Numbered from the stretch's first letter, positions 36,912-46,242 are shown. The stretch: DNA of 64,000 bases from Winogradskyella sp046545555 (GCF_046545555.1 NZ_JBHZTH010000002.1:186001-250000), one strand, 5' to 3'. A program made the numbers and translations. The notes: generated by a model not told the origin, from the sequence alone.

Positions 36912-38423
36912 ATGACTATGATTTCTGATTACATACAAACTAAGAATACGGATTTAGAATCTTATTTTGAACAATTTAGAAACCATATTATTGGTCAGAA
37001 TCAAACGTTTATTTCACCTTATGGCGAACAACGTATTATTTATACAGATTGGACTGCTTCAGGACGATTATACAGACCTATTGAAGAAAAATTATGCAAT
37101 GATTTTGGTCCATTTGTAGCAAATACCCATACTGAAACAACTGTTTCTGGTACTGCTATGACTAAAGCTTATCACAAAGCCAAACAAATTATTAAAGATC
37201 ATGTAAACTGTAATAGTGATGATGTATTAATAGTTTCGGGTAATGGTATGACTGGTGTTGTAAATAAATTTCAGCGCATACTCGGTTTAAAGATTCCAGA
37301 AAATTTAAAAGATTATACTAAGATTCCAGACGAAATGCGACCTGTTGTTTTTGTAACTCATATGGAGCATCACTCTAATCAAACATCTTGGTTAGAAACC
37401 ATTGCAAAAGTTGAGGTTATTCCGCCTGATGAAGCTGGCTTATTCAGTTTAGATAATTTGGAGAAATTACTCATTCAATATAAAGATTGTACCATTAAAA
37501 TTGCATCTATAATTGGTGGTTCTAATGTTACTGGTATCCAAAATCCACATCATAAAATTGCGAAACTAATGCATAAACATGGAGGTGTTTGTTTTGTGGA
37601 TTTTGCATGTTCTGCACCTTATGTAGAAATAGATATGCATCCAGAAGATGAAGAGGCAAAACTTGATGCAATTTTCTTTTCTCCACATAAATTTTTAGGA
37701 GGACCAGGGACTTCGGGTGTTTTGGTGTTTAATAAAAAATTATATAAAAATATGATACCAGATTGTCCAGGTGGTGGCACTGTGAGTTGGACAAACCCTT
37801 GGGGCGAGCATAAATATATCGATAATATTGAAGATAGAGAAGATGGTGGTACACCAGGTTTTCTCCAAACTATAAAAACGGCACTTTCTATCCGTTTGAA
37901 GGAACAGATGGGAATTGATAATATCCTTAAGCGCGAACATGAATTAGTTCAAATTGTTTTTGAGCGCTTAGGTAAGATTTCTAATATTAATATTCTGGCT
38001 GGTCAACATAAGGATCGACTTGGAGTCATTTCATTTTATGTAGATGATTTACATTTTAATTTAGGTGTTAAATTGTTAAATGATAAATTTGGTATACAAA
38101 CACGCGGTGGTTGCAGTTGTGCTGGTACTTATGGGCATTTTTTACTCCATGTAGATCAACGGACTTCTAATGAGTTAACTAATGAAATTTCTATAGGAGA
38201 TTTAGTTCGTAAGCCAGGATGGATTCGTATGTCAATTCATCCAACAACTACAAATGAAGAAATCGAGTTTGTTTGCGATAGTATTATTGAATTAGCCAAA
38301 AATCATAAAGATTGGTCAACTGATTATGAATACTCGAGATGTAATAATGAGTTTGTTCATAAATCACTACTTCATAAACCTTGTAATGCCACTAAAGTAG
38401 ATACTTGGTTTGATTTAGATTAA
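36912..38423 (+). CDS. Class V PLP-dependent aminotransferase (SufS/cysteine-desulfurase-like)
   Basis: 503 residues, longer than SufS (about 410). The PLP lysine is K260 in DAIFFSPHKFLGGPGTSG, and THMEHHSNQTSW and GGVCFVDFACSAPY are the family motifs for cofactor binding. TRGGCSCAGTYGH near the C-terminus includes the segment where cysteine desulfurases keep their active Cys, so sulfur transfer is possible. Some relatives are annotated as selenocysteine lyase or aminotransferase, and no fe-S cluster genes adjoin it. Converges on the acyltransferase gene with six bases between stops. Confidence 0.85.
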   Translation: MTMISDYIQTKNTDLESYFEQFRNHIIGQNQTFISPYGEQRIIYTDWTASGRLYRPIEEKLCNDFGPFVANTHTETTVSGTAMTKAYHKAKQIIKDHVNCNSDDVLIVSGNGMTGVVNKFQRILGLKIPENLKDYTKIPDEMRPVVFVTHMEHHSNQTSWLETIAKVEVIPPDEAGLFSLDNLEKLLIQYKDCTIKIASIIGGSNVTGIQNPHHKIAKLMHKHGGVCFVDFACSAPYVEIDMHPEDEEAKLDAIFFSPHKFLGGPGTSGVLVFNKKLYKNMIPDCPGGGTVSWTNPWGEHKYIDNIEDREDGGTPGFLQTIKTALSIRLKEQMGIDNILKREHELVQIVFERLGKISNINILAGQHKDRLGVISFYVDDLHFNLGVKLLNDKFGIQTRGGCSCAGTYGHFLLHVDQRTSNELTNEISIGDLVRKPGWIRMSIHPTTTNEEIEFVCDSIIELAKNHKDWSTDYEYSRCNNEFVHKSLLHKPCNATKVDTWFDLD

Positions 38424-38429
38424 ATGAGC

Positions 38430-39320
38430 CTATTGGAATTCAGGAGGTACTTTATCTCTATGCTTCCAACGCTTATGCGTCCATAAGTAATACTGAGGTT
38501 CGTTACGAATTTGTTCTTCGACTAATTTAAAAAACAAGTCAGTTATTTCGTAATCCTTAAAATCGTTAGGGTTTTCTGCAATTGTTTTAAATGTAGTTTC
38601 GTAATAACCGCGTTTTAATCGTTTTACACTAAAAAATACAACGGTCATATCTAGTTTTTTAGCTAACATTTCGGCACCTGTGTACATTGGTACTTTTATA
38701 CCCATAAACTCATTCCAATGAAATGCTTTATTAGCTTTTGGTGATTGGTCAGATACGAAACCATTAATAGTTAATTCCCCATTTTTTTTGCACTCACCTA
38801 AAACATTTAAAGTTTCCTTGGTTGTAATTAAATGCGAGTTATATTTAGCTCTAATTCGTTTTACTAATCTATCGAAATATTTATTTGCTAATCGTTTGTA
38901 TACTGCATAACCTTTATGTTTTACGAAGGTTTGTAAAATAAAAATCCATTCCCAACTTCCATAATGAGCGCACATTAATATAATGCTTCTTTGTTTTTCT
39001 TCTAACTCATTTATAAGCTTAACATTAGGAAATTTATAGCGTTTTTGCATTTCTGATTTAGAAATAGTTAGAGACTTAATAGCTTCAACTATCATATCAC
39101 ATAAATGATGATAAAATTTACCAGTAATGTCAACTATTTCAGCTTTAGATTTATCAGGAAAAACAAGCCTTAAGTTGTTTTGGACAGTAGATTTGCGATA
39201 CCCAAATATTTTATAAACAAATAAATATAGAAAATCTGAAAAGGCATATAATAACCTAAAGGGTAAAATTGAGATTAACCAAAGTATTGGATAAATTAAT
39301 ATATAGGCAATAAATTGCAT
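38430..39320 (-). CDS. Lysophospholipid acyltransferase, LpxL/HtrB-like
   Basis: 296 residues of the LpxL/LpxM/HtrB late-acyltransferase family, which adds secondary acyl chains to lipid A. An N-terminal membrane helix (AYILIYPILWLISILPF) is followed by the HX4-D/E-like motif CAHYGSWEW, the VYKRLANKYFDRLV segment, and SDQSPKANKAFHW with the family's metal/fold residues. It ends EPQYYLWTHKRWKHR. Inner-membrane location is expected. It has its own promoter box upstream and is transcribed alone. Confidence 0.9.
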   Translation of the reverse strand: MQFIAYILIYPILWLISILPFRLLYAFSDFLYLFVYKIFGYRKSTVQNNLRLVFPDKSKAEIVDITGKFYHHLCDMIVEAIKSLTISKSEMQKRYKFPNVKLINELEEKQRSIILMCAHYGSWEWIFILQTFVKHKGYAVYKRLANKYFDRLVKRIRAKYNSHLITTKETLNVLGECKKNGELTINGFVSDQSPKANKAFHWNEFMGIKVPMYTGAEMLAKKLDMTVVFFSVKRLKRGYYETTFKTIAENPNDFKDYEITDLFFKLVEEQIRNEPQYYLWTHKRWKHRDKVPPEFQ

Positions 39321-39344
39321 TGAAGTTTGTTAAATTTACAACTA

Positions 39345-39352
39345 CAAATATA
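39345..39352 (-). promoter_or_regulatory. -7 promoter box of LpxL-like gene
   Basis: TATATTTG on the minus strand matches TAnnTTTG and lies 24 bases ahead of the ATG at 39320. No -33 TTG was seen at normal spacing. Confidence 0.4.
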
Positions 39353-39382
39353 TGCTATATTTAAATTAATAGATTAGAGTTT

Positions 39383-40036
39383 ATGTACAATTTAGATCCT
39401 GTTACCATTGCCATAATAGCCGCTAATGTTATTGTATCTATGAAAGGCTTTAATGACCGTTTATTTTTTGAGAAATTTAAATTTAATGTCGGTAGTATAA
39501 GACGAGGAGAGCAAATACGGATGTTTAGTTCTGGGTTTTTACATGCAGATACAACGCATTTGTTTTTTAATATGTTTACGCTTTACTTTTTCGCTGGCTA
39601 TGTTATTGATGCACTAGGGACTCTTAATTTTATTATAATTTATATTGCCAGTTTAGTTTTTGGGAACCTTTTGTCTCTCTATTTTCATAAAGATGAATAT
39701 TGGTATAGTGCGATTGGTGCGAGTGGAGCGGTTACTGGAGTCTTGTATTCTGCAATTTTGTTAGAGCCAGGTATGAGTTTATATATGTTTTTTGTACCTA
39801 TACCGATACCAGGCTATATTTTTGGGATAGGCTATTTATTGTATTCTATTTATGGAATGAAAAATAGAATTGGTAACATTGGCCATGATGCCCATTTTGG
39901 AGGTGCAGTTGGCGGTTATGTTATAACTCTAATTTTATTACCAAGCTTGTTTAAAACGGATTTAGGATATGTAGGATTACTGGCTTTACCTATTATTATT
40001 TTATACCTTTTGTATAAAACTGGTAAGTTAAAATAA
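39383..40036 (+). CDS. Rhomboid-family intramembrane serine protease
   Basis: 217 residues, about six membrane helices. The catalytic Ser is in GASGAVTG and the His in HDAHFGGAVGG; the HADTTHLFFNMFTLYFF segment is the conserved HxxxN loop helix. Rhomboids cleave membrane proteins within or near the bilayer; the substrate is unknown. It is transcribed away from the LpxL-like gene and ends just before a hairpin terminator. Confidence 0.93.
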   Translation: MYNLDPVTIAIIAANVIVSMKGFNDRLFFEKFKFNVGSIRRGEQIRMFSSGFLHADTTHLFFNMFTLYFFAGYVIDALGTLNFIIIYIASLVFGNLLSLYFHKDEYWYSAIGASGAVTGVLYSAILLEPGMSLYMFFVPIPIPGYIFGIGYLLYSIYGMKNRIGNIGHDAHFGGAVGGYVITLILLPSLFKTDLGYVGLLALPIIILYLLYKTGKLK

Positions 40037-40038
40037 AA

Positions 40039-40055
40039 GCCTGTATTAAACAGGC
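40039..40055. terminator. Bidirectional hairpin terminator between rhomboid and TlpA genes
   Basis: GCCTG (40039-40043) and CAGGC (40051-40055) form the stem, with loop TATTAAA. Short T-rich runs lie on both sides, and the genes on either side converge on it. A short but GC-rich stem for this AT-rich sequence. Confidence 0.6.
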
Positions 40056-40088
40056 CCTTTATTTAAATTGTTTTATTAAAAATAAGAA

Positions 40089-41240
40089 TTATTCTAGCAG
40101 CTCTTTAATTTTATCTTCTAGAGCATTTCCTCTTAAATTTTTTGCGACAATTGTTCCTTTGCTGTCTAATATGAATGTAGCAGGTATGGCTTGTATATTA
40201 TAAAGTTCTGCAACCGGATCTCTAAAATATTTTAAACTAGATACGTGATGCCACGTTAACTTGTCGGCATCAATAGCATCTAGCCATGCTTTTTTAGGAT
40301 TTTGTTGTCTACTTTGTCCATCGAGCGATACACCAATAATTTCTAGCCCTTTTTCGTGATACTTTTCATAAATCCTAACTACATTAGGGTTTTCTCTTCT
40401 GCAAGGTCCACACCAAGCTGCCCAAAAATCTATAATAGTAACTTTACCTTTTATATCATTTAAACGTACCATATCACCATCAGGTGTTGGTGATTCAAAA
40501 TCAGGTGCAATTTTACCAACTTCTAAATGTGCAATTTTTTCAAATTCTTTTTCAAGTTCAATTAATCGTTCTTTAATTTTTTGTCCTTTTGTTGATTCTT
40601 TTAATCGAGGTGTTAAATTATTGAAGACCTCATTAAAAATAGAAATATCTCCCTTTGGTTTATTAGATTCTACTTTCATTAACTCTAAGCTGAAGTAGCT
40701 GTCATTATTATCTTTTATAAAATTTAACGGATAACTGGTTAATTCCTCTCTTAATTTATTGAGCTCATTTGTTAATGAATCTGACTGTGCGCTACCTTCT
40801 TGTAAATTAAGTTCTTGATAAAGCCTCATTATTTTTGTGCCTTCATCTCTTATTTTTTTAGTGCCGTCTTGAAACGCTAAGAAATCATCATTAGATTCTG
40901 AGCCAGTTACCTCAGTCGCTGCTAAATTTTCTTTGTCAACTTTAACAGTTATCTCACTATTTTCTAACATAAAAATAGCTTTGCCTTGGGCACCATCAAC
41001 TGATAAAAAATAAATATTTGGTTCACTTACAACGCCTTGCATCTCAAATTTTTCGTCCATTACAATGGCAGTATCAATAGCTGTTTCTTGTCCTTTCTCA
41101 TCAACAGATTTTAGATAAACTCGTATACCGTTATAAACACCTTCTGCATTCCCATTTATAAGATAGTCTGTTCTTTTCTCTTGCTCACAACTAACAATGA
41201 GTAAACTTAGAATTAATAATGTTAATACCTTTTTCATCAA
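40089..41240 (-). CDS. TlpA/ResA-like thiol-disulfide protein with DUF4369 domain, lipoprotein
   Basis: 383 residues with a lipoprotein signal (MMKKVLTLLILSLLIVSC). Residues about 25-125 resemble DUF4369 (YNGIRVYLKSVDEKGQ, TAIVMDEKFEMQGVV). A helical middle is followed by a thioredoxin fold with the WCGPC active site in WAAWCGPCRREN, GKVTIIDFWA before it, and the cis-Pro loop IQAIPATF. It would act as a membrane-tethered reductant in the periplasm. The two-ATG start is ambiguous by one codon. Confidence 0.9.
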   Translation of the reverse strand: MMKKVLTLLILSLLIVSCEQEKRTDYLINGNAEGVYNGIRVYLKSVDEKGQETAIDTAIVMDEKFEMQGVVSEPNIYFLSVDGAQGKAIFMLENSEITVKVDKENLAATEVTGSESNDDFLAFQDGTKKIRDEGTKIMRLYQELNLQEGSAQSDSLTNELNKLREELTSYPLNFIKDNNDSYFSLELMKVESNKPKGDISIFNEVFNNLTPRLKESTKGQKIKERLIELEKEFEKIAHLEVGKIAPDFESPTPDGDMVRLNDIKGKVTIIDFWAAWCGPCRRENPNVVRIYEKYHEKGLEIIGVSLDGQSRQQNPKKAWLDAIDADKLTWHHVSSLKYFRDPVAELYNIQAIPATFILDSKGTIVAKNLRGNALEDKIKELLE

Positions 41241-41365
41241 TTTATTTTTTTCTAAATATTAATTAGCTTACAAATATATAAACAAAGCTGATAAAACGTA
41301 AAAGCGAATCGCGAATTAAATCTTAAAAATACACCGTAGCCACAATATAATCTCAGATTTTCCAA

Positions 41366-41383
41366 TACTTTTGCATAAAGGAG
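41366..41383 (+). promoter_or_regulatory. mnmE -7 box and Shine-Dalgarno site
   Basis: TACTTTTG (41366-41373) matches the -7 consensus; AAAGGAG (41377-41383) sits six bases before the mnmE ATG, a good Shine-Dalgarno match. The ribosome site is unusual for this group, where most genes have none. The short distance between box and ATG means a very short 5' leader. Confidence 0.5.
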
Positions 41384-41389
41384 TTAACC

Positions 41390-42778
41390 ATGCATAACGA
41401 TACTATTGTAGCTTTAGCAACACCATCTGGAAGCGGTGCAATTGCCATTATTAGGCTTTCTGGTAATAGCGCTATTGCTATTGCAGATAAGCATTTTAAG
41501 TCTGTAAAAGATAACAAGTCGCTTACAGATCAAAAGACACATACTATTCATTTAGGGCATATTGTAGATGATGTAAAAACTCTAGACGAAGTTTTAGTAT
41601 CTGTTTTTAAAAATCCAAATTCTTATACTGGAGAGGATGTGGTTGAGATATCTTGTCACGGTTCGTCTTACATTCAACAAGAGATTATTCAGTTGTTTTT
41701 GCGCAATGGTTGTCGGATGGCTACAGCAGGAGAATTTACGCTGAGAGCTTTCTTAAATGGTAAATTAGACTTAAGTCAGGCAGAAGCTGTTGCAGATTTA
41801 ATTAGTAGTGATAATGAAGCTTCACATCAAATAGCAATGCAGCAAATGCGTGGTGGGTTTTCTTCGGAAATAGCTAAATTAAGAGAAGAATTGCTAAACT
41901 TTGCATCTTTAATTGAATTAGAACTCGATTTTGCTGAAGAAGACGTGGAGTTTGCAGATAGAACTCAGTTTAAGCAACTCATTGAGCGAATAAACTTTGT
42001 TTTGAAACGATTAATAGATTCATTTGCTGTTGGTAATGTTATAAAAAACGGAATACCGATAGCCATAGTTGGCGAACCAAATGTTGGAAAATCAACACTT
42101 CTAAATGCTATACTAAATGAAGATAGAGCTATAGTTTCTGAAGTTGCCGGTACGACAAGAGACACAATTGAAGATGAAATTTCTATTGGTGGTATTGGAT
42201 TTCGTTTTATTGATACAGCAGGTATTAGAGAAACCAAAGATGTAGTAGAACGTATCGGTATTAAAAAAACATTTGAAAAGATAGAGCAGTCTCAAGTCAC
42301 TATTTATTTATTTGATTCAAAGAAAAATATAAATAATCTTGATACTGTGAGAATTGAGGTTGAAAAAATAAGAAATAAATACCCTCAAAAGCCTTTGTTG
42401 GTCATTGCAAATAAAATTGATACATTAAGTGATTTACAACTTGCTAATATCAATACCACTATTGCTGATGTTCTCTTGTTATCTGCTAAAACAGGGTTTG
42501 GTGTAGAGAAACTGACCAACTCACTTCTAAATCTTATCAACACTGGAGCGCTTAAAAACAATGAAACCATCGTAACCAACTCACGTCATTATGACGCTTT
42601 ACTAAAAGCGTTTGAAGAAATTCAAAAAGTACAGTACGGACTAGAAACAGGACTTTCAGGTGATTTATTAGCTATCGATATTAGACAAGCTTTATACCAC
42701 TTTGGTGAAATTACTGGTGAGATTACTAATGATGATCTACTTGGTAATATTTTTGCTAATTTCTGTATAGGAAAGTAA
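41390..42778 (+). CDS. mnmE: tRNA modification GTPase MnmE
   Basis: 462 residues. With MnmG it makes the 5-carboxymethylaminomethyl group on wobble uridine of certain tRNAs. Motifs: MnmE N-terminal domain with GAIAIIRLSG, G1 GEPNVGKST (228-236), G3 DTAG (275-278), G4 ANKID near 341, and the C-terminal CIGK. The 3' end, TTCTGTATAGGAAAGTAA including the stop, is intact. In enterobacteria the same site is where SGI1-type islands insert, and here a mobile element also follows. Confidence 0.98.
   Translation: MHNDTIVALATPSGSGAIAIIRLSGNSAIAIADKHFKSVKDNKSLTDQKTHTIHLGHIVDDVKTLDEVLVSVFKNPNSYTGEDVVEISCHGSSYIQQEIIQLFLRNGCRMATAGEFTLRAFLNGKLDLSQAEAVADLISSDNEASHQIAMQQMRGGFSSEIAKLREELLNFASLIELELDFAEEDVEFADRTQFKQLIERINFVLKRLIDSFAVGNVIKNGIPIAIVGEPNVGKSTLLNAILNEDRAIVSEVAGTTRDTIEDEISIGGIGFRFIDTAGIRETKDVVERIGIKKTFEKIEQSQVTIYLFDSKKNINNLDTVRIEVEKIRNKYPQKPLLVIANKIDTLSDLQLANINTTIADVLLLSAKTGFGVEKLTNSLLNLINTGALKNNETIVTNSRHYDALLKAFEEIQKVQYGLETGLSGDLLAIDIRQALYHFGEITGEITNDDLLGNIFANFCIGK
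42761..42778 (+). other. Candidate attachment site at the 3' end of mnmE
   Basis: TTCTGTATAGGAAAGTAA (42761-42778) spans the last codons and stop of mnmE. It resembles the 18-base attB of Salmonella genomic island 1 at the end of the same gene (thdF/trmE). A tyrosine recombinase is encoded under 1 kb downstream. No second copy was found by eye in the window, so the right-hand junction may be outside it or diverged. Confidence 0.4.
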
Positions 42779-42967
42779 ATATGCGTAGCATCACAAAACA
42801 AAACATATAAAAAGCCTGTAAAATAAGAGTTTATGTTTATATTGTTTTTATTAATTTGTTGAATTTTATTGTTTTTCTTATTCTTTTTGTACCTCGATTG
42901 TACCTTTTTTTAAATTTTTAGTTAAGTTTGTTGTTCAGGATGTCTTATGTCGCGTAATATGATTTAT

Positions 42968-43027
42968 ATAGAATAATATAGACCATTTAAGAATTGTATA
43001 GTTTCTTGTAGACACATAGAATAATAT
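42968..43027. repeat. Two 12-base direct repeats near integrase end of element
   Basis: ATAGAATAATAT occurs at 42968-42979 and 43016-43027, 48 bases apart start to start, between mnmE and the first element gene. They are in the position expected for recombinase arm-type sites. Another short repeat, TGTACCT, occurs twice around 42888-42906. The surrounding 270 bases carry no gene. Confidence 0.4.
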
Positions 43028-43048
43028 TTAAAATTTCAAATTTAAAGC

Positions 43049-43648
43049 ATGTTAGTAAATAAACGGTGTACATATTGTGGAAAGGAATTTCAAGCGCATA
43101 CTACGAAAACTCGCTTTTGTAGTCACAGTTGTAATCAGAAAGATTATAAGTTTAGAGCTAAGGAAAAACGTTTGAAAGAAAGTATAGTAGGCAGAACAGA
43201 AAAGAATATTCCGTTTAGAGACTTATTAGAAATATCTAAGAGCAAAGCTTATTTAGAGATTCAAGATTGCGCTCTATTGCTAAATGTGAGTCGATCAACT
43301 ATTAACAGGTTAATTAGCAAAGGCGAGCTAGTGCATTTTCGTATTATGAGTCGAGTTTTGGTTAGGCAAGTTGATTTGGAAAACTACTGCAAGAAAGAAT
43401 TGGTTAAATCAAATAAAAAGAGACAATCAATAAAGCGTCAGTACAAAGAAGTTATTAGTTTCAATAAAGAGAATTATTATTATATGGGCGAAATACCAAA
43501 TTATTACAAAGTTTCATCTAGGTCTGTAGAAAGGCATATAAAATCAAAGGGAATTGAAAAGATAAAAATAGGAAGGTTTAATTATGTTTTAAAGTCTGAG
43601 ATTAAAAAACTATATGGTACACCATCAAAAATCACACTTAATGATTAA
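43049..43648 (+). CDS. Zinc-finger protein with two helix-turn-helix domains
   Basis: 199 residues. The N-terminus holds a four-Cys ribbon (CTYCGKEF then FCSHSCNQKDY, residues about 7-37). Two HTH_17-like units follow, ILEIQDCALLLNVSRSTINRLISKGEL and YYMGEIPNYYKVSSRSVERHIKS. The last eight bases overlap the preferred start of the integrase gene. It is likely a DNA-binding regulator of the element. Related zinc ribbon in the last core gene of the element. The start ATG is the first in-frame after the repeats. Confidence 0.75.
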   Translation: MLVNKRCTYCGKEFQAHTTKTRFCSHSCNQKDYKFRAKEKRLKESIVGRTEKNIPFRDLLEISKSKAYLEIQDCALLLNVSRSTINRLISKGELVHFRIMSRVLVRQVDLENYCKKELVKSNKKRQSIKRQYKEVISFNKENYYYMGEIPNYYKVSSRSVERHIKSKGIEKIKIGRFNYVLKSEIKKLYGTPSKITLND

Positions 43649-44780
43649 TGTAACAGTTAGAAAGAAAAAAGTAACAGATGGTAAATACAGTTTATATTTA
43701 GATTACTATCCAGCAATAATTAATCCTAGTACAGGGAAGGAGTCAAGACGTGAGTTTTTAAAGTTAAAAATATATGGTAACCCTAAGTCGGAAATAGAAA
43801 GGGCCCATAATAAGGAAACGATAGAGTTTGCAGAATTGATTAGGTCTAAACGCTTAATACAATTAAGGGATAAAGAATATGGCTTTAAGGAAAACGTAAA
43901 TTCTAATTTTAATTTTCTCGCATTTTATGATGTTATTGTCGATGGTTACTTAAACAATGGGAGTTATAATAATTATTTGTCGTGGAAGGCATCTAGAAAT
44001 TATTTTTATGCATGTTTAGGGAGCAACATAACAACTAACCAATTGAGTTTGTTGCATATTAAAAAATACAGAGAGTTTTTATTGAGCACTAATAATCTAA
44101 GAACTAATAAAGGCAAATTAGCAGTCAATACAGCCTCTTCATATTACAAGAAGTTTATTCGAGTTTTAAAAGAAGCTTATAAAGAAAATTTAACTGATTT
44201 TAATTTAGCATTACATGCTGAGTATATCAAGGAAGAAGAAACACACAGAGAGTATTTGACAGAAGAAGAACTAGGTTTATTGTGGAAAACTGCAATTAAA
44301 CATGAAATTATTAAGCACATGGCGTTCTTTTCTACTCTAACAGGTTTAAGGTTTGTAGATATTGTAAATTTAACTTGGGATAAGGTATTTAAGGATAAAC
44401 ATCAAGGGCACTACATACAATTAAAGGAAAAGAAGACACGAAACATTTTTAATCATCCAATTTCTGAAACAGCATTTAACTTATTGGAACTTCAACCCAC
44501 AAGAACTGGAAAGATATTTGTTGGTATAAAGTATTCGCAAATTGTGCGTCCTATAAAAAAGTGGATAGAGGATTCTGGAATCAACAAGAAGATTTCATTT
44601 CACAATTTCAGGCATAGTTATGCTACGCTACAGCTAGCTAATGGAACCGATATATATACAGTTTCAAAATTGCTAGGTCACAAAAATGTCTCTACTACAC
44701 AGATTTACACTAAAGTTATGGACAAAAATAAAATAAAAGCTGCTAACAGAATAAATTTGAATTTAAATGGATTGTCTTAA
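43641..44780 (+). CDS. Tyrosine recombinase/integrase
   Basis: About 379 residues starting at MINVTVRKKK; an upstream ATG at 43614 is in frame but sits within the previous gene. It has an N-terminal SAM-like core-binding domain. The catalytic domain shows Arg I in TGLRFVDIVNL, HxxR in HNFRHSYATLQLA, His in LGHKN and the Tyr nucleophile in STTQIYTKV, the Bacteroidetes integrase pattern. It should integrate the element at the end of mnmE. Its stop overlaps the next gene's start by 14 bases. Confidence 0.95.
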   Translation: MINVTVRKKKVTDGKYSLYLDYYPAIINPSTGKESRREFLKLKIYGNPKSEIERAHNKETIEFAELIRSKRLIQLRDKEYGFKENVNSNFNFLAFYDVIVDGYLNNGSYNNYLSWKASRNYFYACLGSNITTNQLSLLHIKKYREFLLSTNNLRTNKGKLAVNTASSYYKKFIRVLKEAYKENLTDFNLALHAEYIKEEETHREYLTEEELGLLWKTAIKHEIIKHMAFFSTLTGLRFVDIVNLTWDKVFKDKHQGHYIQLKEKKTRNIFNHPISETAFNLLELQPTRTGKIFVGIKYSQIVRPIKKWIEDSGINKKISFHNFRHSYATLQLANGTDIYTVSKLLGHKNVSTTQIYTKVMDKNKIKAANRINLNLNGLS

Positions 44781-45735
44781 TATTTACGAACACTTTTACA
44801 AAAAAGCACAAGACGTATCAAAGCGCATGATAATCGCTGAAATGCAAAAAGCTAAATTTAAAAATCGACCTTTTTTAACTTTGCACAATAAAATCATTAA
44901 GAATTTACATAATTATATTAAGACCAATTTCACTAATAATCTTGAACTAAATTTTAAGGAGTCATATTCTATATTTCAAAAGAAATACACCTATTATGAA
45001 GGCACTGAAAGTGAAAAAGTAAAATGGATTTTAGAGGATGAAATTATCAAAGCATTTAAAAAAAATCAAACTAGTTCTTATAGTTCATTTATAGCAGATT
45101 TGGCTGTAGAAACTTCACTTAGAGTTGCTTTAAATCATTATAATAATTATAGAAATTATTACCAATTAATCTATCATTTAAATAAATATGAATATTTCGT
45201 TTTCCATGATTTTAAAGGTATTGCATTTGAAAGTTCTGAGTACTTCAAAATTATGATGGATGAGAAATATCCACATAAAGTAAAAGAACGAGAGCAAAAA
45301 TTGAAAATGCTAGCTTTACAAAGTACAACTAAAAAAGAAACTAAAAATATTACCACTAAAAGTAAATCTGATAAAGAACAAGACATCATGGAATTACTTG
45401 ATAGTTTTACTGACGAAGAGAAGTTCTTAATTATTCATGTAATTAATAATCTTATATCTAAATCCTTGTCAATACCAGTGACAGATTTAATGAAGCTCGC
45501 GAGGATAGCGGGAACTTATGAAGATTTATCTATTTTTTATATGAGTCCTAGAGAAGTAACTCCATATTCAAAAGTTTCTAAAGGGATAGATTATTACAAA
45601 GGAGATAAGCAACGAAAAATAATTGATAGTACTATCCTAAAACTATCAACTTTTAAGATTGATGTTGTAAACAATTATTTAGTTGGTATGAAGACAAAAT
45701 ATCTTCAAAACAAAGTAAATATTAGAAAAGCCTAA
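44767..45735 (+). CDS. Unknown protein overlapping integrase
   Basis: 322 residues, lysine-rich and mostly helical, cytoplasmic. It begins inside the integrase gene by 14 bases, so translation is probably coupled. Its position and composition (YSIFQKKYTYYEGTESEK) recall RteC-type element proteins, but I do not see enough to name it. A charged linker at about 190-212 divides two helical parts. The function is unknown. Confidence 0.65.
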   Translation: MDCLNIYEHFYKKAQDVSKRMIIAEMQKAKFKNRPFLTLHNKIIKNLHNYIKTNFTNNLELNFKESYSIFQKKYTYYEGTESEKVKWILEDEIIKAFKKNQTSSYSSFIADLAVETSLRVALNHYNNYRNYYQLIYHLNKYEYFVFHDFKGIAFESSEYFKIMMDEKYPHKVKEREQKLKMLALQSTTKKETKNITTKSKSDKEQDIMELLDSFTDEEKFLIIHVINNLISKSLSIPVTDLMKLARIAGTYEDLSIFYMSPREVTPYSKVSKGIDYYKGDKQRKIIDSTILKLSTFKIDVVNNYLVGMKTKYLQNKVNIRKA

Positions 45736-45810
45736 ATAATTAAATCAAATATTAGTTGCTTTTTTGATATGTTTAGTCATGTTTGTAGATATTAAACTGC
45801 TGAAAATAAA

Positions 45811-45850
45811 CACTTTAAAAATTCCGAACACTTTCTAACAGTATTCCGAA
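45811..45850. repeat. Tandem copies of CACTTT...ATTCCGAA
   Basis: CACTTT-N4-ATTCCGAA (45811-45828) is directly followed by CACTTT-N8-ATTCCGAA (45829-45850). The two ATTCCGAA sites start 22 bases apart, two helical turns. They lie 60 bases ahead of the excisionase-like gene, so they could be operators for it or for another element regulator, or iterons of a replication origin. Confidence 0.4.
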
Positions 45851-45909
45851 GCATCATTATTTTATTTCTTCGTGGTTATATCATTGTGTTAAATTTAAAA
45901 CACATAGCC

Positions 45910-46242
45910 ATGAATACACCATTTTTTATGTTTAGTGAGGATCAGATTCAAGACTTTGCTAACAAAATGTATGAGAGAGCAAAAGCATCTTTCGAATCTC
46001 AAGAAGGTGCGCAACAAGAAGTGCCAATTCTTATTGATGATGCAGCAAAAATCATCAACTTAACTAAACCTACAATTTACGGACTTGTCCATAAAAACAA
46101 AATACCTTATCGCAAGAAGGGTAAGAGGTTATACTTTCTAAAATCAGAGTTAATAGCTTGGATAAATTCAGGTAAGAGAACTAGTAAGGCAACTTTAAAT
46201 GAAAAAGTAGACGATTTCTTATTTAAAAAAAGATTTCAATAA
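45910..46242 (+). CDS. Excisionase-like helix-turn-helix protein
   Basis: About 110 residues, starting at the ATG (MNTPFFMFSEDQIQDF); a GTG at 45886 adds eight weak residues. The C-terminal half is an HTH_17/MerR-like domain: ILIDDAAKIINLTKPTIYGLVHKNKIP, then the wing KGKRLYFLKSELIAWI. This type serves as excisionase or regulator in many Bacteroidetes mobile elements. Confidence 0.82.
   Translation: MNTPFFMFSEDQIQDFANKMYERAKASFESQEGAQQEVPILIDDAAKIINLTKPTIYGLVHKNKIPYRKKGKRLYFLKSELIAWINSGKRTSKATLNEKVDDFLFKKRFQ

Noticed and set aside
44767..45735. RteC regulator assignment for the gene after the integrase
   Set aside because: Position fits, but I could not see the conserved RteC C-terminal pattern.
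45811..45850. CRISPR-like array
   Set aside because: Only two unequal copies with 4- and 8-base gaps; no repeat-spacer structure here or elsewhere in the window.
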